Assembly (NCBI RefSeq): GCF_000784735.1
Contig: NZ_JSYG01000009.1
Coordinates: 186,001 to 250,000, forward strand
Reading direction: 5' to 3'
DNA length: 64,000 nucleotides
Source of the DNA: Dickeya undicola
GTDB lineage: Bacteria > Pseudomonadota > Gammaproteobacteria > Enterobacterales > Enterobacteriaceae
Shown here: piece after piece, positions 1 through 13,309 of the stretch
How positions within the stretch are numbered: the first letter of the stretch is position 1
Layout: the number at the start of each line of letters is the position of its first letter
Program-made: the position numbers and the translations under genes
The notes under the pieces: generated by a model
Seen by the model: the letters and a program-made list of their open reading frames with translations, nothing else
What the model was told of the DNA's origin: nothing
Databases searched by the model: none

Positions 1-100
1 ACAGATCACCGCCATAGGCCAGCAACCCATTCGGGTCACGCAGCGCGGTTTCCGGGTTGGGAAACTGCAGCGAAAACGGAGACAGTTCATACAACAGCAT
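1..100 (-). CDS. aat: leucyl/phenylalanyl-tRNA--protein transferase, N-terminal part
   Basis: Only the first 33 codons lie in the window; the gene runs off the left edge. The translation begins [20 protein letters not shown] and continues to LLAYGGDL, which is the conserved start of Aat. This enzyme transfers Leu or Phe from aminoacyl-tRNA to the N-terminus of proteins starting with Lys or Arg, marking them for ClpAP degradation (N-end rule). The start codon lies 14 bp downstream of the cydC stop on the same strand, the same order as in E. coli (cydD-cydC-aat), so it may be co-transcribed. Confidence 0.9.
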   Translation of the reverse strand, partial: MLLYELSPFSLQFPNPETALRDPNGLLAYGGDL

Positions 101-114
101 GTGCGCACCTCGGT

Positions 115-1854
115 CTACAGGTGTTGATGAAATTGCCAGTAGCGCCCTTGTAACGCCATCAGGCTATGGTGCGAGCCCTGTTCCACCAATTGTCCGCCAT
201 CCATCACGCATAGCCGGTCCATGCTCTCCAGCCCGTTCAGGCGATGGGTGATGACGATCAGGGTCTTGCCCAGACAGTGCTGACGTAATAATTGCAGTAT
301 GCGCTGTTCGGTATCGGCGTCGAGCCCTTCGGTCGGTTCATCCAGTAATACCAGTGGTGCCGGGTGGAGTAGGGCACGCGCTACACCGATGCGGCGTTGT
401 TCACCACCGGATAACTGGCGTCCCCCTTCGCCCAACCAGGCGTTGAGCCCCTGATCCTCCAGCAGTTTCTCCAGCCCGACTTGCGTGAGCACCGCCTGCA
501 ACTGCTCATCGCTGGCCGCCGGGGCAGCCAACCGCAGGTTTTCCCGTAGTGTCGCGCTGAAAATATGCACCCGCTGTGGCACCACGCTCATGGCATCACG
601 CAGCGCAGACTCCGGGAATGCCGCGATCGGCGTGTCATTAAGACGGATTTCACCGGTATTGCAATTCCAGGCGCGGGTCAGCAATTGCAACAGTGTCGAT
701 TTGCCGCAACCGGTACGGCCCAGCAACGCGACATGTTCGCCCGGCGTAAGCGTCAGCGAAATCCCGCTCAGTGCTGGTTGGGTTTGTTCCGGGTAGGTAA
801 AGCTCACTTTATCCAGCGTCAGTTGAACCTGTTCCAACGGCGAAGGGCCCTGAGACGGAAAAGCGACTGGTGGGTGCAGTTTCAGTAGCTGGTCGACGCG
901 ATGCGCTGACGCGACAACTTGCCCAATATGCTGGAAGGCACCAGCGACGGGGGCCAGTGTTTCGAACGCGGCGAGCGCGGCGAATACAAACAGTGCGATG
1001 AGTGCACCTGGCTGATGATCGCCGCCGACGCCATCAGCCGCCAGCCACAACAGTAAGGTCGCGGTCAGGCCGCTGGCGGCAATCAGAATGGACTGTGACA
1101 ACGCACTTAGCTCGGCCTGTTGACGTTGCCGTTCAAACCAGCGTTGCTCCAGTTTTTCCAACTGCTGGCGAAAGGGAGCCAGCGCGCCAAATACCGCCAG
1201 TTCAGCCTGCCCTTGAATCCAGGTGGTCAGCTGTACCCGATAGTGGGCGCGCAATGCGGTCAGGTCGGCACCAATCGGTTGTCCTGCCCGGTAAAACACC
1301 AGCGGCAACATGACCAGCAGCGTCAGCATGATGGCGGCCAGTGTCAGTGCCAGCGATGTGTCCAGCCAGCTCAAGCCATAGGCCATCACCAGAATCACGA
1401 TCAGCGCACTCACCAGTGGCGAGATTACCCGCAGGTAAAGATGGTCTAGCGTATCCACATCTGCCACCAACCGGTTGAGCAGTTCGGCCTGACGAAAACG
1501 AATCAACCCACCCGGAGCCAATGGCAGGATGCGACTAAAGGTGAATACGCGCAGATGCAACAGAACACGAAAGGTGCCATCGTGGCTTACCAGGCGTTCA
1601 AAGTAACGACTGGCGGTACGCAGAATCGCCGCGCCGCGCACCCCGGCTGCCGGGAGCATATAGTTGAATGTGGCTAGCCCGGTCAGACCGGCGATGGCTG
1701 ATGCGGCCAGAAACCAGCCTGACAGCGTTAACAGCCCGATGCTTGCCAGTAGGGTTAGAATCGCCAGGACGATACCCAGCCCAAGCCTGAACCAGTGACG
1801 GCGATACAGCGCCAGAAAGGGTTTGAGTACCTGCATTGTCCGGATCTTTTCCAT
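115..1854 (-). CDS. cydC: heterodimeric ABC exporter CydDC, subunit CydC
   Basis: CydC pairs with CydD to form an inner-membrane ABC exporter of glutathione and cysteine that is needed for assembly of cytochrome bd and periplasmic c-type cytochromes. The 579-residue product has an N-terminal six-helix membrane domain and a C-terminal ATPase. Walker A (GRTGCGKST) is near residue 377, the signature LSGGEQRR near 480 and Walker B ([10 protein letters not shown]) near 502. I place the start at the ATG at 1854 because it lies 1 bp after the cydD stop and has a GGGGAG ribosome site upstream; an internal ATG at 1836 matches the E. coli N-terminus and cannot be excluded. Translation is probably coupled to cydD. 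Confidence 0.93.
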   Translation of the reverse strand: MEKIRTMQVLKPFLALYRRHWFRLGLGIVLAILTLLASIGLLTLSGWFLAASAIAGLTGLATFNYMLPAAGVRGAAILRTASRYFERLVSHDGTFRVLLHLRVFTFSRILPLAPGGLIRFRQAELLNRLVADVDTLDHLYLRVISPLVSALIVILVMAYGLSWLDTSLALTLAAIMLTLLVMLPLVFYRAGQPIGADLTALRAHYRVQLTTWIQGQAELAVFGALAPFRQQLEKLEQRWFERQRQQAELSALSQSILIAASGLTATLLLWLAADGVGGDHQPGALIALFVFAALAAFETLAPVAGAFQHIGQVVASAHRVDQLLKLHPPVAFPSQGPSPLEQVQLTLDKVSFTYPEQTQPALSGISLTLTPGEHVALLGRTGCGKSTLLQLLTRAWNCNTGEIRLNDTPIAAFPESALRDAMSVVPQRVHIFSATLRENLRLAAPAASDEQLQAVLTQVGLEKLLEDQGLNAWLGEGGRQLSGGEQRRIGVARALLHPAPLVLLDEPTEGLDADTEQRILQLLRQHCLGKTLIVITHRLNGLESMDRLCVMDGGQLVEQGSHHSLMALQGRYWQFHQHL

Positions 1855-1855
1855 T

Positions 1856-3622
1856 TCACAGTTCTCCCCGACGTTGCGCCAGCAAATCGGCAAACGGCCC
1901 AGTTACCTGACTCAGGGTCAGGTAGTCACCTTGCTGGACCAACTGGCCGTTGACCATGACCCAGACCTCGTCATAGTCCCGAATCTCGCTCAGTTGATGG
2001 GTCACCAGCAATGTGGTCTGAGCGTGCGATGCTTCACTCAGCGCGCTCATCACCCGCTGTTCGCTGTGCGCATCAAGGCTCGCTGAGGGCTCATCCAACA
2101 ACAGTAATCGGCATGGGTGCAGCAAGGCGCGTGCCACCGCGACACGCTGGGCCTGACCGACTGACAGCCGTGCGGCACCATCGGCCAACAGGGTATCCAA
2201 ACCTTGCGGTAACTGGGGGAGAAATTCGTGCACATAAGCGCGCTCAAGTGCGTGTCGCAGCGTATGGTCACTGGCCTCCGGGCGGCCCAACAGTACGTTC
2301 TGGCGCAGCGTGGGTTCCGGCAAGTGAGGATTTTGCCCCACCCAACTCAGGTGTTGACGCCATGATGCAGACGACAGCGTGCGTAGCTCCTCGCCATTCA
2401 CCGTCAGTGAACCGCGATAAGGTAGAAAACCCAGCAACAGGTTCAGTAGCGAGCTTTTCCCGGCACCGCTGGGGCCGACCAATGCGACGCGTTGCCCCGC
2501 GTTCAGTTTAAAGGAGAGCGGCCCGGCCAGTGTTTTGCCAGAGGGTGACAGAATAATCAGATCCTGGGCTACCAGTGCGACAGGCGTATCACTGTGAAAG
2601 TGATGCGTACCGACACCGTTTTCCTCGCTTTCGGCCGTCATAAACCGGTGCAGTGCTTCCGCCGCCCCGACCGCTTGCGCCTTAGCGTGGTAAAACGTAC
2701 CGAGATCGCGCAGCGGCTGAAAGAACTCCGGGGCCAGAATCAGCACCAGAAAGCCAGCAAACAGTGTTACGCCAACGCCGTAGCTGCCAAAATTCAACTC
2801 GCCCAGATATGAAAAACCGAAATAAACCGCGACCACCGCAATCGATATTGATGCGAAGAATTCCAGCACGCCGGAAGACAGAAAGGCCATACGCAGCACT
2901 TCCATCGTGCGACTACGAAACTGTTCCGACGCCTGGCGAATCTGTGCGGTTTCTGCCTCGCCGCGATAGAACAGGCGCAGAGTATCCAGACCACGTAGTC
3001 GATCAAGAAAATTGCCACTCAGTCTGGCCAGCGCCTGAAAGTTGCGGCGGTTGGCATCGGCGGCACCCATGCCGACCATTGCCATGAACAGCGGGATCAA
3101 CGGGGCGGTAGCTAACAGGATGACCCCTGCGGCCCAGTTCACCGGAAACACGATAATCAGGATTAGCACCGGAATCAGTACGGCCAGATACATCTGGGGT
3201 AGATAGCGGGCGTAGTAATCGTGCATATCGTCCACTTGCTCCAGTATCAGCGTGGCCCAGCTACCGGCCGGTTTTCCCTGAATCCAGGCCGGACCTAGCT
3301 GTTGCAGTCGATCCAGAACTTGCTGACGGATATGCTGGCGAATCGTCTGACCGCAGCGAAAACCGACTCGCTCCCGTATCCCGTTGATCAACGCCCGCAA
3401 TACGAACGTTGTTGCCAGTAGCAGAAAGGTCGTGGTCAGTTCATTGCGTGGGGTGTGGGTGATAATCAAGGCGTGCAGCAGTGAAGCCAGTAACCAGGCC
3501 TGCGCCATAATCAGCAGGCCGCTTGCCAGACCGAGCATCAGCGATAGTCGCAGCCAGCGGTGTGCCAGACGGCTTTGCTGTTTCAGCCAGCGGGTCAGTT
3601 CTCGTTGTCGGGTGTCTTTCAT
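1856..3622 (-). CDS. cydD: heterodimeric ABC exporter CydDC, subunit CydD
   Basis: This is the CydD half of the glutathione/cysteine exporter. It is 588 residues long, the same as in E. coli, and matches it throughout, including QGKPAGSWATL in the membrane domain and GVGMGAADANRRNF-like residues in the cytoplasmic loop. Walker A (GPSGAGKSS) is near residue 383. The signature is LSVGQAQR rather than LSGGQ, which is also the case in E. coli CydD. Walker B is LLLLDEPSASLD. The gene is upstream of cydC with a 1-bp gap, forming a two-gene operon, and is separated from trxB by a terminator at about 3.8 kb. Confidence 0.95.
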   Translation of the reverse strand: MKDTRQRELTRWLKQQSRLAHRWLRLSLMLGLASGLLIMAQAWLLASLLHALIITHTPRNELTTTFLLLATTFVLRALINGIRERVGFRCGQTIRQHIRQQVLDRLQQLGPAWIQGKPAGSWATLILEQVDDMHDYYARYLPQMYLAVLIPVLILIIVFPVNWAAGVILLATAPLIPLFMAMVGMGAADANRRNFQALARLSGNFLDRLRGLDTLRLFYRGEAETAQIRQASEQFRSRTMEVLRMAFLSSGVLEFFASISIAVVAVYFGFSYLGELNFGSYGVGVTLFAGFLVLILAPEFFQPLRDLGTFYHAKAQAVGAAEALHRFMTAESEENGVGTHHFHSDTPVALVAQDLIILSPSGKTLAGPLSFKLNAGQRVALVGPSGAGKSSLLNLLLGFLPYRGSLTVNGEELRTLSSASWRQHLSWVGQNPHLPEPTLRQNVLLGRPEASDHTLRHALERAYVHEFLPQLPQGLDTLLADGAARLSVGQAQRVAVARALLHPCRLLLLDEPSASLDAHSEQRVMSALSEASHAQTTLLVTHQLSEIRDYDEVWVMVNGQLVQQGDYLTLSQVTGPFADLLAQRRGEL

Positions 3623-3797
3623 CAGGTGCTGATCGCTTCCAGTTGGTACATGAAAATAACGCTTATATAACCGTTACTTAACATAAGTGCGGGCGTAACG
3701 GTGGCGATGCGCCATGTTACCGCGGCGGCGAGGTTGTGCAAACGAAAAGCAGGCGGCGGAACGGGGTGCCGATCAATTTTTACAGTCACGAACGACA

Positions 3798-3830
3798 ATA
3801 AAAAACCCGGACGTGATCACGCCCGGGTTG
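3798..3830 (-). terminator. rho-independent terminator of trxB
   Basis: On the minus strand an AACCCGGGC / CCGGGTT inverted repeat encloses a GTGATCAC core (one mismatch) and is followed by a run of T. It starts 21 bp after the trxB stop codon and separates trxB from cydDC. Confidence 0.85.
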
Positions 3831-3850
3831 GCATTACTGGTCATCAGGGC

Positions 3851-5305
<1,455 letters not shown>

Positions 5306-5800
5306 ATGGTAGACACGAAAAAACGTCCGGGAAAAGATCTTGATCGTATCGATCGTAATATCCTGAACGAATTGCAAAAAGATGGACGTATCTCCAACGT
5401 GGAGCTTTCCAAACGGGTCGGCCTGTCGCCAACTCCGTGTCTGGAACGTGTTCGTCGTCTGGAACGACAGGGTTTTATCAATGGCTATACCGCGCTGCTA
5501 AATCCGCATTATCTGGATGCGTCATTGCTGGTGTTTGTTGAGATTACGCTCAACCGTGGCGCGCCGGATGTGTTTGAACAGTTCAATGCAGCCGTGCAGA
5601 AGCTTGAGGAAATTCAGGAGTGTCATCTGGTTTCCGGGGATTTTGACTATTTGCTCAAAACCCGTGTACCGGATATGTCGGCATACCGTAAGTTGCTGGG
5701 AGAAACGCTGTTGCGTCTGCCAGGCGTGAACGATACCCGCACCTATGTGGTGATGGAAGAAGTGAAGCAAAGCAACCGGCTGGTCATAAAGACTCGCTGA
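5306..5800 (+). CDS. lrp: leucine-responsive regulatory protein
   Basis: Lrp is a global feast/famine regulator controlling amino-acid metabolism, transport and fimbriae, and binds leucine. The 164-residue protein is essentially identical to the enterobacterial protein: an N-terminal winged helix-turn-helix (DRIDRNILNELQKDGRISN to LSPTPCLERVRRLE, residues 12-60) and a C-terminal RAM/AsnC effector domain containing VSGDFDYLLKTR. The start gives MVDTKKRPGKDLDRID, the canonical N-terminus. It is followed by ftsK on the same strand, as in E. coli. Confidence 0.97.
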   Translation: MVDTKKRPGKDLDRIDRNILNELQKDGRISNVELSKRVGLSPTPCLERVRRLERQGFINGYTALLNPHYLDASLLVFVEITLNRGAPDVFEQFNAAVQKLEEIQECHLVSGDFDYLLKTRVPDMSAYRKLLGETLLRLPGVNDTRTYVVMEEVKQSNRLVIKTR

Positions 5801-5856
5801 CGGCAAGGGTGCATAACCCGATAAATTCAGTTACACTCCTGTGAATATGTACAGTA

Positions 5857-5885
5857 TGGCGCCGGGGAAGACTCGGCGCTTTATC
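5857..5885 (+). terminator. possible weak terminator between lrp and ftsK
   Basis: GCGCCG and CGGCGC arms enclose a nine-base loop and are followed by TTTATC. The T run is short, so termination may be partial and some ftsK expression could come from lrp read-through. Confidence 0.45.
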
Positions 5886-5917
5886 ATGAAACATTTACAG
5901 GGAACCTGGAGAGACGC

Positions 5918-8900
5918 TTGAGCCAGGAATATACAGAAGATAAAGACGTCACGCTGACAACACTCAGCGCGGGTCGACGTTTACTGGAAGCGATGTTAAT
6001 CGTTGTGGTGCTTTTTGCCATTTATCTGGCAGTGGCGCTGTTAAGTTTCAGCCCTTCGGATCCCAGTTGGTCGCAAACTGCCTGGCATGAACCGATTCAT
6101 AATCTGGGGGGCGGGGTAGGGGCCTGGCTGGCAGATACCCTGTTTTTCATTTTTGGCGTACTGGCGTATGCCATTCCTGTCGTCATGGTGTCGTTATGCT
6201 GGGTGATCCATCGCCAGCGCGGCCAACGCGCGACGTTGGATTACTTTACCCTTTCGCTGCGCCTTATCGGTACGCTGGCCCTGATTCTGACTTCGTGCGG
6301 GCTGGCGGCGCTCAACGTAGATGACATCTACTATTTTGCCTCCGGTGGCGTGCTGGGCAGTTTGCTCAGCAGCTCGATGATTCCGCGTTTCAATAATATT
6401 GGCGGCACCATGATTCTGCTGTGTGTCTGGGCCGCCGGGTTGACGCTGTTCACTGGTTGGTCCTGGCTGACGATAGCTGAAAAGCTAGGGGCAGGGGTGA
6501 TGGCGTGCCTGACACTCTTTTCCGGCCGTCGGCGTGAAGATGATTATCTTTACGATGAGGAAGAAGAAGAGGTTGATGAATCCGCCGTGGAGGCGCGTCG
6601 TACTGCTGCGCCTCACCAGGAAGACGTCACCACAATGCCGTCTTCGGCTGAGGACGATGAGGACGATGTGCTGTTTTCCGCTCCCGGTGTGGCGGCCGCA
6701 TCAGACCCGGTCATTGCTGCATCGGTTGTGGCCGGAGTACCGGTTGCAGAAGATGTGTGCGATATCGCATTTGCCGCTGCGGCAACACCTGAAACGACAG
6801 ATGCGGAGCTGGTGCTGAAGCCGCACCCTGAACCGCTTGCCGTTACGCCATTAGCCGAGCCTGGATCTTATGTCCCGCCAGTGGTAACGCCTGCACCTGA
6901 ATGTAGACCGGGAACTGATGTCTCTTCGGTATTACCTCCGGCACCCGCACCTAGTGAGACAATGCCGGTATCGTCTGGGCTTGCGTCCTCACTGTCCGAA
7001 CCGTTGCCGGACTGGCAACCACTGACCTTGCAGGCCGATGACCGTATCGCCCGCACGGCAGCGGCGGCAGTGACAGCGGCGACGGTTGTTTCGGGAAGCG
7101 TTGGGGGGGCTCCTGAGACGAAACCGGAATCGCAGAATGTAACGCCGTTTATGCCAGCATTCACCACCGATGAAGACAATAACCCACAGGTCAAGCGCGG
7201 TATGGGGCCGGAATTACCTCGGCCGAATCCGGTGCGTATTCCTACGCGCCGTGAACTGGCATCGTATGGCATCAAACTCCCCTCACAGCGGTTGGCTGAA
7301 CAGCAGGCCCGTGAAGCGGAGCAACAGGCACAGGCCGCCCACACTGAGCAAACCGACGCGTCGGCGTCGTTTGCCGCGCCGGTGCCCTTGCCAGACCATG
7401 TGGCGGCCCAGAGTCTGGCGTCTGACGATGAACAGGATGCGTTGATACAAGACGCAGCGTTACGACAGGCGTTTGCTGACCAGCAACGCGAACGCTACGG
7501 CGAAACCTATCCCGATCATGAAGAGGACGAGGAAACGCTGTTGCAGGCGCAACTGGCACGTGATTTTGCTGCGATGCAACGTTCTCGCTACGGAGAAGTG
7601 CATGAGCCGGATACGGAACAGGCTGCCCCTGCGATTTTTGCGGTTGAGCCGCCCACGGTGGCGCCTGCTGCGGCAGAAACCAGAAAGCCTGACATGAAGC
7701 CGAAAACCGAGGCTCCGCTGGACAGCGCCTTCGCCATTTCACCTTTTGCCGACCTGGTGGATGACGGTCCTCTAGAGCCGCTGTTCACGCTGCCGCCGCA
7801 GGAGAGTTTCCCTGAGCAGCAGGCGCAACCGCCAGTGACAGCATCTGCGTTGCAGGCTGCCGTGCCGAATGAGCCTGAAGCGGAAGCTGAATCGCCATCA
7901 ATTATGGACAGCCTGATTCATCCGTTCCTGATGCGTAACGACCAACCGTTGCAGAAGCCGACGACACCGTTGCCATCGCTGGACCTGTTGACGCCACCTT
8001 CCATGAATGACGCGCCGGTGGACCGGGACGCGCTGGATGACATGGCGCGCTTGATCGAAACCCGTCTGGCGGATTATCGCGTTAAAGCGACGGTGGTGGA
8101 TTACCACCCTGGCCCGGTGATCACCCGATTTGAACTGGATCTGGCACCGGGCGTCAAAGCGGCCCGCATCTCCAATCTGGCTAGAGATCTGGCGCGCTCA
8201 TTGTCGGTCGTGGCGGTGCGCATTGTAGAGGTTATCCCCGGCAAACCCTACGTCGGTCTTGAATTGCCGAATCGTCATCGCCAGACGGTGTTCCTGCGGG
8301 AAGTGCTTGATTGCGACCGATTCCGTGACAACGCTTCGCCGTTAGCGGTCGTGCTCGGCAAAGACATTTCCGGGCAACCGGTGGTGGCTGACCTGGCAAA
8401 AATGCCGCACTTGCTGGTGGCAGGGACTACCGGTTCCGGTAAGTCGGTCGGCGTCAACGCCATGATTATCAGTATGCTGTACAAAGCAACACCGGCAGAT
8501 GTTCGCTTTATCATGATCGACCCCAAAATGCTGGAACTGTCGGTGTATGAGGGGATTCCGCATCTGCTTACCGAAGTCGTGACGGACATGAAAGACGCCG
8601 CCAATGCCTTGCGCTGGTGCGTGGGTGAGATGGAACGCCGCTACAAGCTGATGTCGGCGCTCGGCGTGCGTAACCTCAGCGGTTATAACGAACGCGTGAT
8701 GCAGGCGGAAGCGATGGGTCGCCCGGTGCCGGACCCGTTCTGGAAGCCGGGTGACAGCATGGATACCCAGCCGCCAGTATTGGAAAAACTGCCGTATATC
8801 GTGGTGATGGTGGATGAGTTCGCCGACCTGATGATGGCGGTAGGCAAAAAAGTGGAAGAGCTGATCGCTCGACTGGCCCAGAAGGCGCGTGCCGCCGGGA

Positions 8901-9445
8901 TTCATCTGGTGCTGGCGACGCAGCGCCCGTCGGTGGATGTGATTACCGGCCTTATCAAAGCCAACATCCCTACCCGTATCGCTTTTACCGTGTCGAGTAA
9001 GATCGACTCCCGTACCATCCTCGATCAGGGGGGGGCGGAATCGCTGCTCGGCATGGGGGATATGCTGTACATGGCACCCAACTCCTCGATTCCGATTCGC
9101 GTTCATGGTGCGTTCGTGCGTGATCAGGAAGTTCATGCCGTAGTGCAGGACTGGAAGGCGCGAGGTCGTCCGGAGTACATCGACAGCATCATTAGTGGTG
9201 ATGACGACGGTGAGGGCGGTAGCCTTGGTTTTGACGGAGACGAAGAACTGGATCCGCTGTTTGATCAGGCGGTGTCCTTTGTCGTGGAAAAACGCCGAGC
9301 CTCGATTTCTGGGGTGCAACGCCAGTTCCGCATCGGCTATAACCGTGCGGCCCGCATCGTCGAGCAGATGGAAATGCAGGGTATTGTCAGCGCGCCCGGC
9401 CATAACGGCAACCGCGAGGTGCTGGCACCGCCGCCGATGGAGTAA
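5918..9445 (+). CDS. ftsK: DNA translocase FtsK
   Basis: FtsK anchors at the division septum and pumps chromosome dimers towards dif for XerCD resolution. The 1175-residue protein begins at a TTG codon ([20 protein letters not shown]), as E. coli FtsK does. The N-terminus has about four membrane helices (residues 20-190). A long acidic, Ala/Pro/Gln/Glu-rich linker (about 205-680) follows. The motor domain has Walker A GTTGSGKS near residue 838 and Walker [12 protein letters not shown] near 962. The winged-helix gamma domain ([19 protein letters not shown]) closes the protein. It is shorter than E. coli FtsK (1329 aa); the conserved ends are complete, so the difference lies in the linker, which varies between species. 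Confidence 0.96.
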   Translation: MSQEYTEDKDVTLTTLSAGRRLLEAMLIVVVLFAIYLAVALLSFSPSDPSWSQTAWHEPIHNLGGGVGAWLADTLFFIFGVLAYAIPVVMVSLCWVIHRQRGQRATLDYFTLSLRLIGTLALILTSCGLAALNVDDIYYFASGGVLGSLLSSSMIPRFNNIGGTMILLCVWAAGLTLFTGWSWLTIAEKLGAGVMACLTLFSGRRREDDYLYDEEEEEVDESAVEARRTAAPHQEDVTTMPSSAEDDEDDVLFSAPGVAAASDPVIAASVVAGVPVAEDVCDIAFAAAATPETTDAELVLKPHPEPLAVTPLAEPGSYVPPVVTPAPECRPGTDVSSVLPPAPAPSETMPVSSGLASSLSEPLPDWQPLTLQADDRIARTAAAAVTAATVVSGSVGGAPETKPESQNVTPFMPAFTTDEDNNPQVKRGMGPELPRPNPVRIPTRRELASYGIKLPSQRLAEQQAREAEQQAQAAHTEQTDASASFAAPVPLPDHVAAQSLASDDEQDALIQDAALRQAFADQQRERYGETYPDHEEDEETLLQAQLARDFAAMQRSRYGEVHEPDTEQAAPAIFAVEPPTVAPAAAETRKPDMKPKTEAPLDSAFAISPFADLVDDGPLEPLFTLPPQESFPEQQAQPPVTASALQAAVPNEPEAEAESPSIMDSLIHPFLMRNDQPLQKPTTPLPSLDLLTPPSMNDAPVDRDALDDMARLIETRLADYRVKATVVDYHPGPVITRFELDLAPGVKAARISNLARDLARSLSVVAVRIVEVIPGKPYVGLELPNRHRQTVFLREVLDCDRFRDNASPLAVVLGKDISGQPVVADLAKMPHLLVAGTTGSGKSVGVNAMIISMLYKATPADVRFIMIDPKMLELSVYEGIPHLLTEVVTDMKDAANALRWCVGEMERRYKLMSALGVRNLSGYNERVMQAEAMGRPVPDPFWKPGDSMDTQPPVLEKLPYIVVMVDEFADLMMAVGKKVEELIARLAQKARAAGIHLVLATQRPSVDVITGLIKANIPTRIAFTVSSKIDSRTILDQGGAESLLGMGDMLYMAPNSSIPIRVHGAFVRDQEVHAVVQDWKARGRPEYIDSIISGDDDGEGGSLGFDGDEELDPLFDQAVSFVVEKRRASISGVQRQFRIGYNRAARIVEQMEMQGIVSAPGHNGNREVLAPPPME

Positions 9446-9539
9446 TGTTGAGAGTGGTGTATCTCCCTGCAAAGAAACGTAAAAATAGCGGGTAACAGAC
9501 AATTCGCCTGTCATGCCATGCCCGGCTGGGCTACATTAG

Positions 9540-9580
9540 CGTTCAACTAAAGCAACGTTCAACTGACGTGGCGTTTAACT
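9540..9580 (+). repeat. three 16-bp-spaced CGTTCAACT repeats upstream of lolA
   Basis: CGTTCAACT at 9540 and 9556 and CGTTTAACT at 9572 recur with an exact 16-bp period. A GGCTCCC/GGGAGCC hairpin at 9587-9605 follows directly. They lie in the ftsK-lolA gap, 58-98 bp before the lolA start. Function unknown; they could be short duplications or a binding array. Confidence 0.5.
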
Positions 9581-9637
9581 GAAATCGGCTCCCGTCGGGA
9601 GCCGCGACGCGGTAAGAATACGCAAAGGATTTTTTGT

Positions 9638-10252
9638 ATGATAAGAACAGGGTTGATGGTCGGTTGCTTATTGACCAGTCTGGTTTCCGGTGCAGTCTAT
9701 GCCGATGCGGCCGGTGATTTACAGAGCCGTTTGAGTAAAGTGAACAGCTTCCATGCCAGTTTCACGCAAAAAGTCACCACGAATGATGGTGCTGCGGTGC
9801 AGGAAGGTGCGGGTGAACTGTGGGTAAAACGCCCGAATCTGTTCAACTGGAAAACCACGTCGCCGGATGAAAGTACGCTGGTGTCCGATGGTAAAACGCT
9901 GTGGTTTTACAACCCGTTTGTTGAGCAGGTGACAGCAACCTGGGTGAAGGATGCCACTGGTAATACGCCGTTCATTCTGATCACCCGCAACGACCCAAAA
10001 GACTGGGGTAAATACAACGTGACCCAGAAAGGGGATGACTTCGACCTGACTCCCCGTGCGGCGAATGGCAACTTGAAACGGTTCTCCATCAACGTGAGCA
10101 GTGACGGCATTATTCACAGCTTTACCGCCACCGAACAGGATGGGCAGCGCAGCGCTTATGCGCTGAAAAATCAGCAAAATGGCGATGTAGACGCCGCGAA
10201 GTTTCGTTTTACACCACCGAAAGGTGTAGCGGTGGACGATCAGCGTCAGTGA
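9638..10252 (+). CDS. lolA: outer-membrane lipoprotein carrier protein
   Basis: LolA is the periplasmic chaperone that takes lipoproteins released by LolCDE and hands them to LolB at the outer membrane. The 204-residue precursor has a signal peptide ([22 protein letters not shown], cut before DAAGDL). The mature protein keeps the family pattern: [32 protein letters not shown] and the [16 protein letters not shown]-terminus. It sits between ftsK and rarA exactly as in E. coli, and rarA begins 7 bp after its stop, suggesting a lolA-rarA transcript. Confidence 0.96.
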   Translation: MIRTGLMVGCLLTSLVSGAVYADAAGDLQSRLSKVNSFHASFTQKVTTNDGAAVQEGAGELWVKRPNLFNWKTTSPDESTLVSDGKTLWFYNPFVEQVTATWVKDATGNTPFILITRNDPKDWGKYNVTQKGDDFDLTPRAANGNLKRFSINVSSDGIIHSFTATEQDGQRSAYALKNQQNGDVDAAKFRFTPPKGVAVDDQRQ

Positions 10253-10259
10253 GGCGTGT

Positions 10260-11603
10260 GTGAGCAACCTGTCACTCGATTTTTCCAGTAATCAGTTCCA
10301 GCCATTGGCCGCGAGGATGCGGCCAGTCAAGCTGTCACAATATATCGGTCAACAACACTTGTTGGGGCCGGGTAAACCGTTGCCGCGCGCGATTGAAGCA
10401 GGGCAGCTTCACTCCATGATTCTGTGGGGGCCTCCGGGGACGGGTAAAACGACACTGGCCGAGTTGATTGGGCGCTATGGACACGCCGATGTGGAACGGA
10501 TATCCGCGGTAACTTCTGGCATCAAGGAGATTCGCGAAGCGATTGAGCGCGCGCGCCAGAACCGTGATGCCGGGCGTCGTACCATCCTGTTTGTGGACGA
10601 AGTGCATCGCTTCAATAAAAGCCAGCAGGATGCGTTTCTGCCGCATATCGAAGATGGCACCATCACGTTTATTGGTGCCACCACCGAGAACCCGTCGTTT
10701 GAACTGAACTCGGCGTTGTTGTCTCGCGCTCGTGTCTATCTGCTTAAAGCGCTGAGTGCTGACGACATCGAACAGGTGCTGGAGCAGGCGCTACAGGATA
10801 AAGAGCGCGGGCTAGGTGGACAACAGATTGTTCTGCCAGAGGATACTCGTCGCCTGCTGGCTGAGCTGGTAAACGGCGATGCCAGGCGTTCACTGAACCT
10901 GCTGGAAATGATGGCCGATATGGCTGAAATGGATGCTAGCGGTCAACGCCGGTTGACCTCGGCATTGTTGAAGGAAATTTCCGGTGAGCGTAGCGCCCGT
11001 TTTGATAATAAAGGCGATCGCTATTACGACCTGATTTCCGCACTGCATAAATCGGTGCGTGGTTCAGCACCCGATGCTGCATTGTACTGGTATGCCCGCA
11101 TCATTACCGCAGGGGGTGATCCACTTTATGTGGCCCGCCGTTTATTGGCGATTGCTTCCGAGGATGTGGGTAATGCCGACCCGAGGGCGATGCAGGTCGC
11201 GATTGCTGCCTGGGACTGTTTTACCCGCGTTGGTCCTGCGGAAGGCGAGCGAGCTATCGCTCAGGCAATTGTCTATCTGGCGTGTGCGCCGAAGAGTAAC
11301 GCGGTGTATATCGCATTTAAATCTGCGATGCGTGATGCCCGCGAAAAACCGGACTATGACGTGCCGGAGCATTTGCGTAATGCGCCAACCCGCCTGATGA
11401 AAGAGATGGGGCTCGGTGCCGAATACCGTTACGCGCATGATGAAGAGAACGCTTACGCCGCCGGTGAAGTCTATTTCCCACCTGAAATGGCAGAAACTCA
11501 CTACTATCAGCCGACTTCGCGGGGGTTGGAGGCTAAGATTGGCGAAAAGCTGGCCTGGCTCGCTGCTCAGGATCAAAATAGCCCGACAAAACGCTACCGC
11601 TAG
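10260..11603 (+). CDS. rarA: replication-associated recombination ATPase RarA (MgsA)
   Basis: RarA is an AAA+ ATPase of the clamp-loader group that acts at stalled replication forks. The 447-residue protein starts at GTG (10260). Walker A is GPPGTGKTT (residues 57-65), Walker B is [17 protein letters not shown], and sensor 1 is [14 protein letters not shown]. The C-terminal tetramerisation region contains [20 protein letters not shown]. It lies directly downstream of lolA with a 7-bp gap, as in E. coli. Confidence 0.95.
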   Translation: MSNLSLDFSSNQFQPLAARMRPVKLSQYIGQQHLLGPGKPLPRAIEAGQLHSMILWGPPGTGKTTLAELIGRYGHADVERISAVTSGIKEIREAIERARQNRDAGRRTILFVDEVHRFNKSQQDAFLPHIEDGTITFIGATTENPSFELNSALLSRARVYLLKALSADDIEQVLEQALQDKERGLGGQQIVLPEDTRRLLAELVNGDARRSLNLLEMMADMAEMDASGQRRLTSALLKEISGERSARFDNKGDRYYDLISALHKSVRGSAPDAALYWYARIITAGGDPLYVARRLLAIASEDVGNADPRAMQVAIAAWDCFTRVGPAEGERAIAQAIVYLACAPKSNAVYIAFKSAMRDAREKPDYDVPEHLRNAPTRLMKEMGLGAEYRYAHDEENAYAAGEVYFPPEMAETHYYQPTSRGLEAKIGEKLAWLAAQDQNSPTKRYR

Positions 11604-11691
11604 CATTAACGTTGCGGTAAGGTTATTGCGAGATTTTCTGCTGCACGGTGCTGTTGTCGGCACCCTGTAATTATCGATATCCCCTTAATAA

Positions 11692-13005
<1,314 letters not shown>

Positions 13006-13038
13006 TACCGCCATTGCTACGGCACTGACTTGCTGACT

Positions 13039-13065
13039 AAAGCGCCTTCTGGGGCGCTTTTTTTA
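13039..13065 (+). terminator. rho-independent terminator of serS
   Basis: An AAGCGCC/GGGCGCT hairpin with a short loop is followed by seven T residues, about 35 bp past the serS stop codon. Confidence 0.85.
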
Positions 13066-13271
13066 TGGTTAAAATCCCCTCTTATATTGTGGTCATGATT
13101 CGCGGAATTGTCTGATTCCGGTCAAATATCGGTATGGATGAGTGGATTCAGGCATCCTCTTATGGAGAGCTGTCTCGTAGGGTTCTAAGTTTTTGTCGTT
13201 GCACTGGCTGGTACTGAACTCATCCGAGGAAAGAGCAGGTAGTGGCACGATAATAACGCACGATAACAACA

Positions 13272-13287
13272 AGGAGGGAAACCTCCT
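13272..13287 (+). promoter_or_regulatory. hairpin enclosing a consensus Shine-Dalgarno, upstream of dmsD
   Basis: AGGAGG-GAAA-CCTCCT forms a perfect 6-bp stem with a GNRA tetraloop. The left arm is a full anti-16S match. It lies 22 bases before the ATG at 13310, which has its own GAGG site. An in-frame CTG at 13286 sits eight bases after the AGGAGG. This may be a translation-control hairpin or a remnant ribosome site. Confidence 0.45.
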
Positions 13288-13309
13288 GAAGAAGTCAACG
13301 AGGTCATTT

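Noticed and set aside
8342-9514. 390-codon open frame antisense to the ftsK motor domain
   Set aside because: Overlaps an essential, clearly coding region; His/Arg-rich and without family features.
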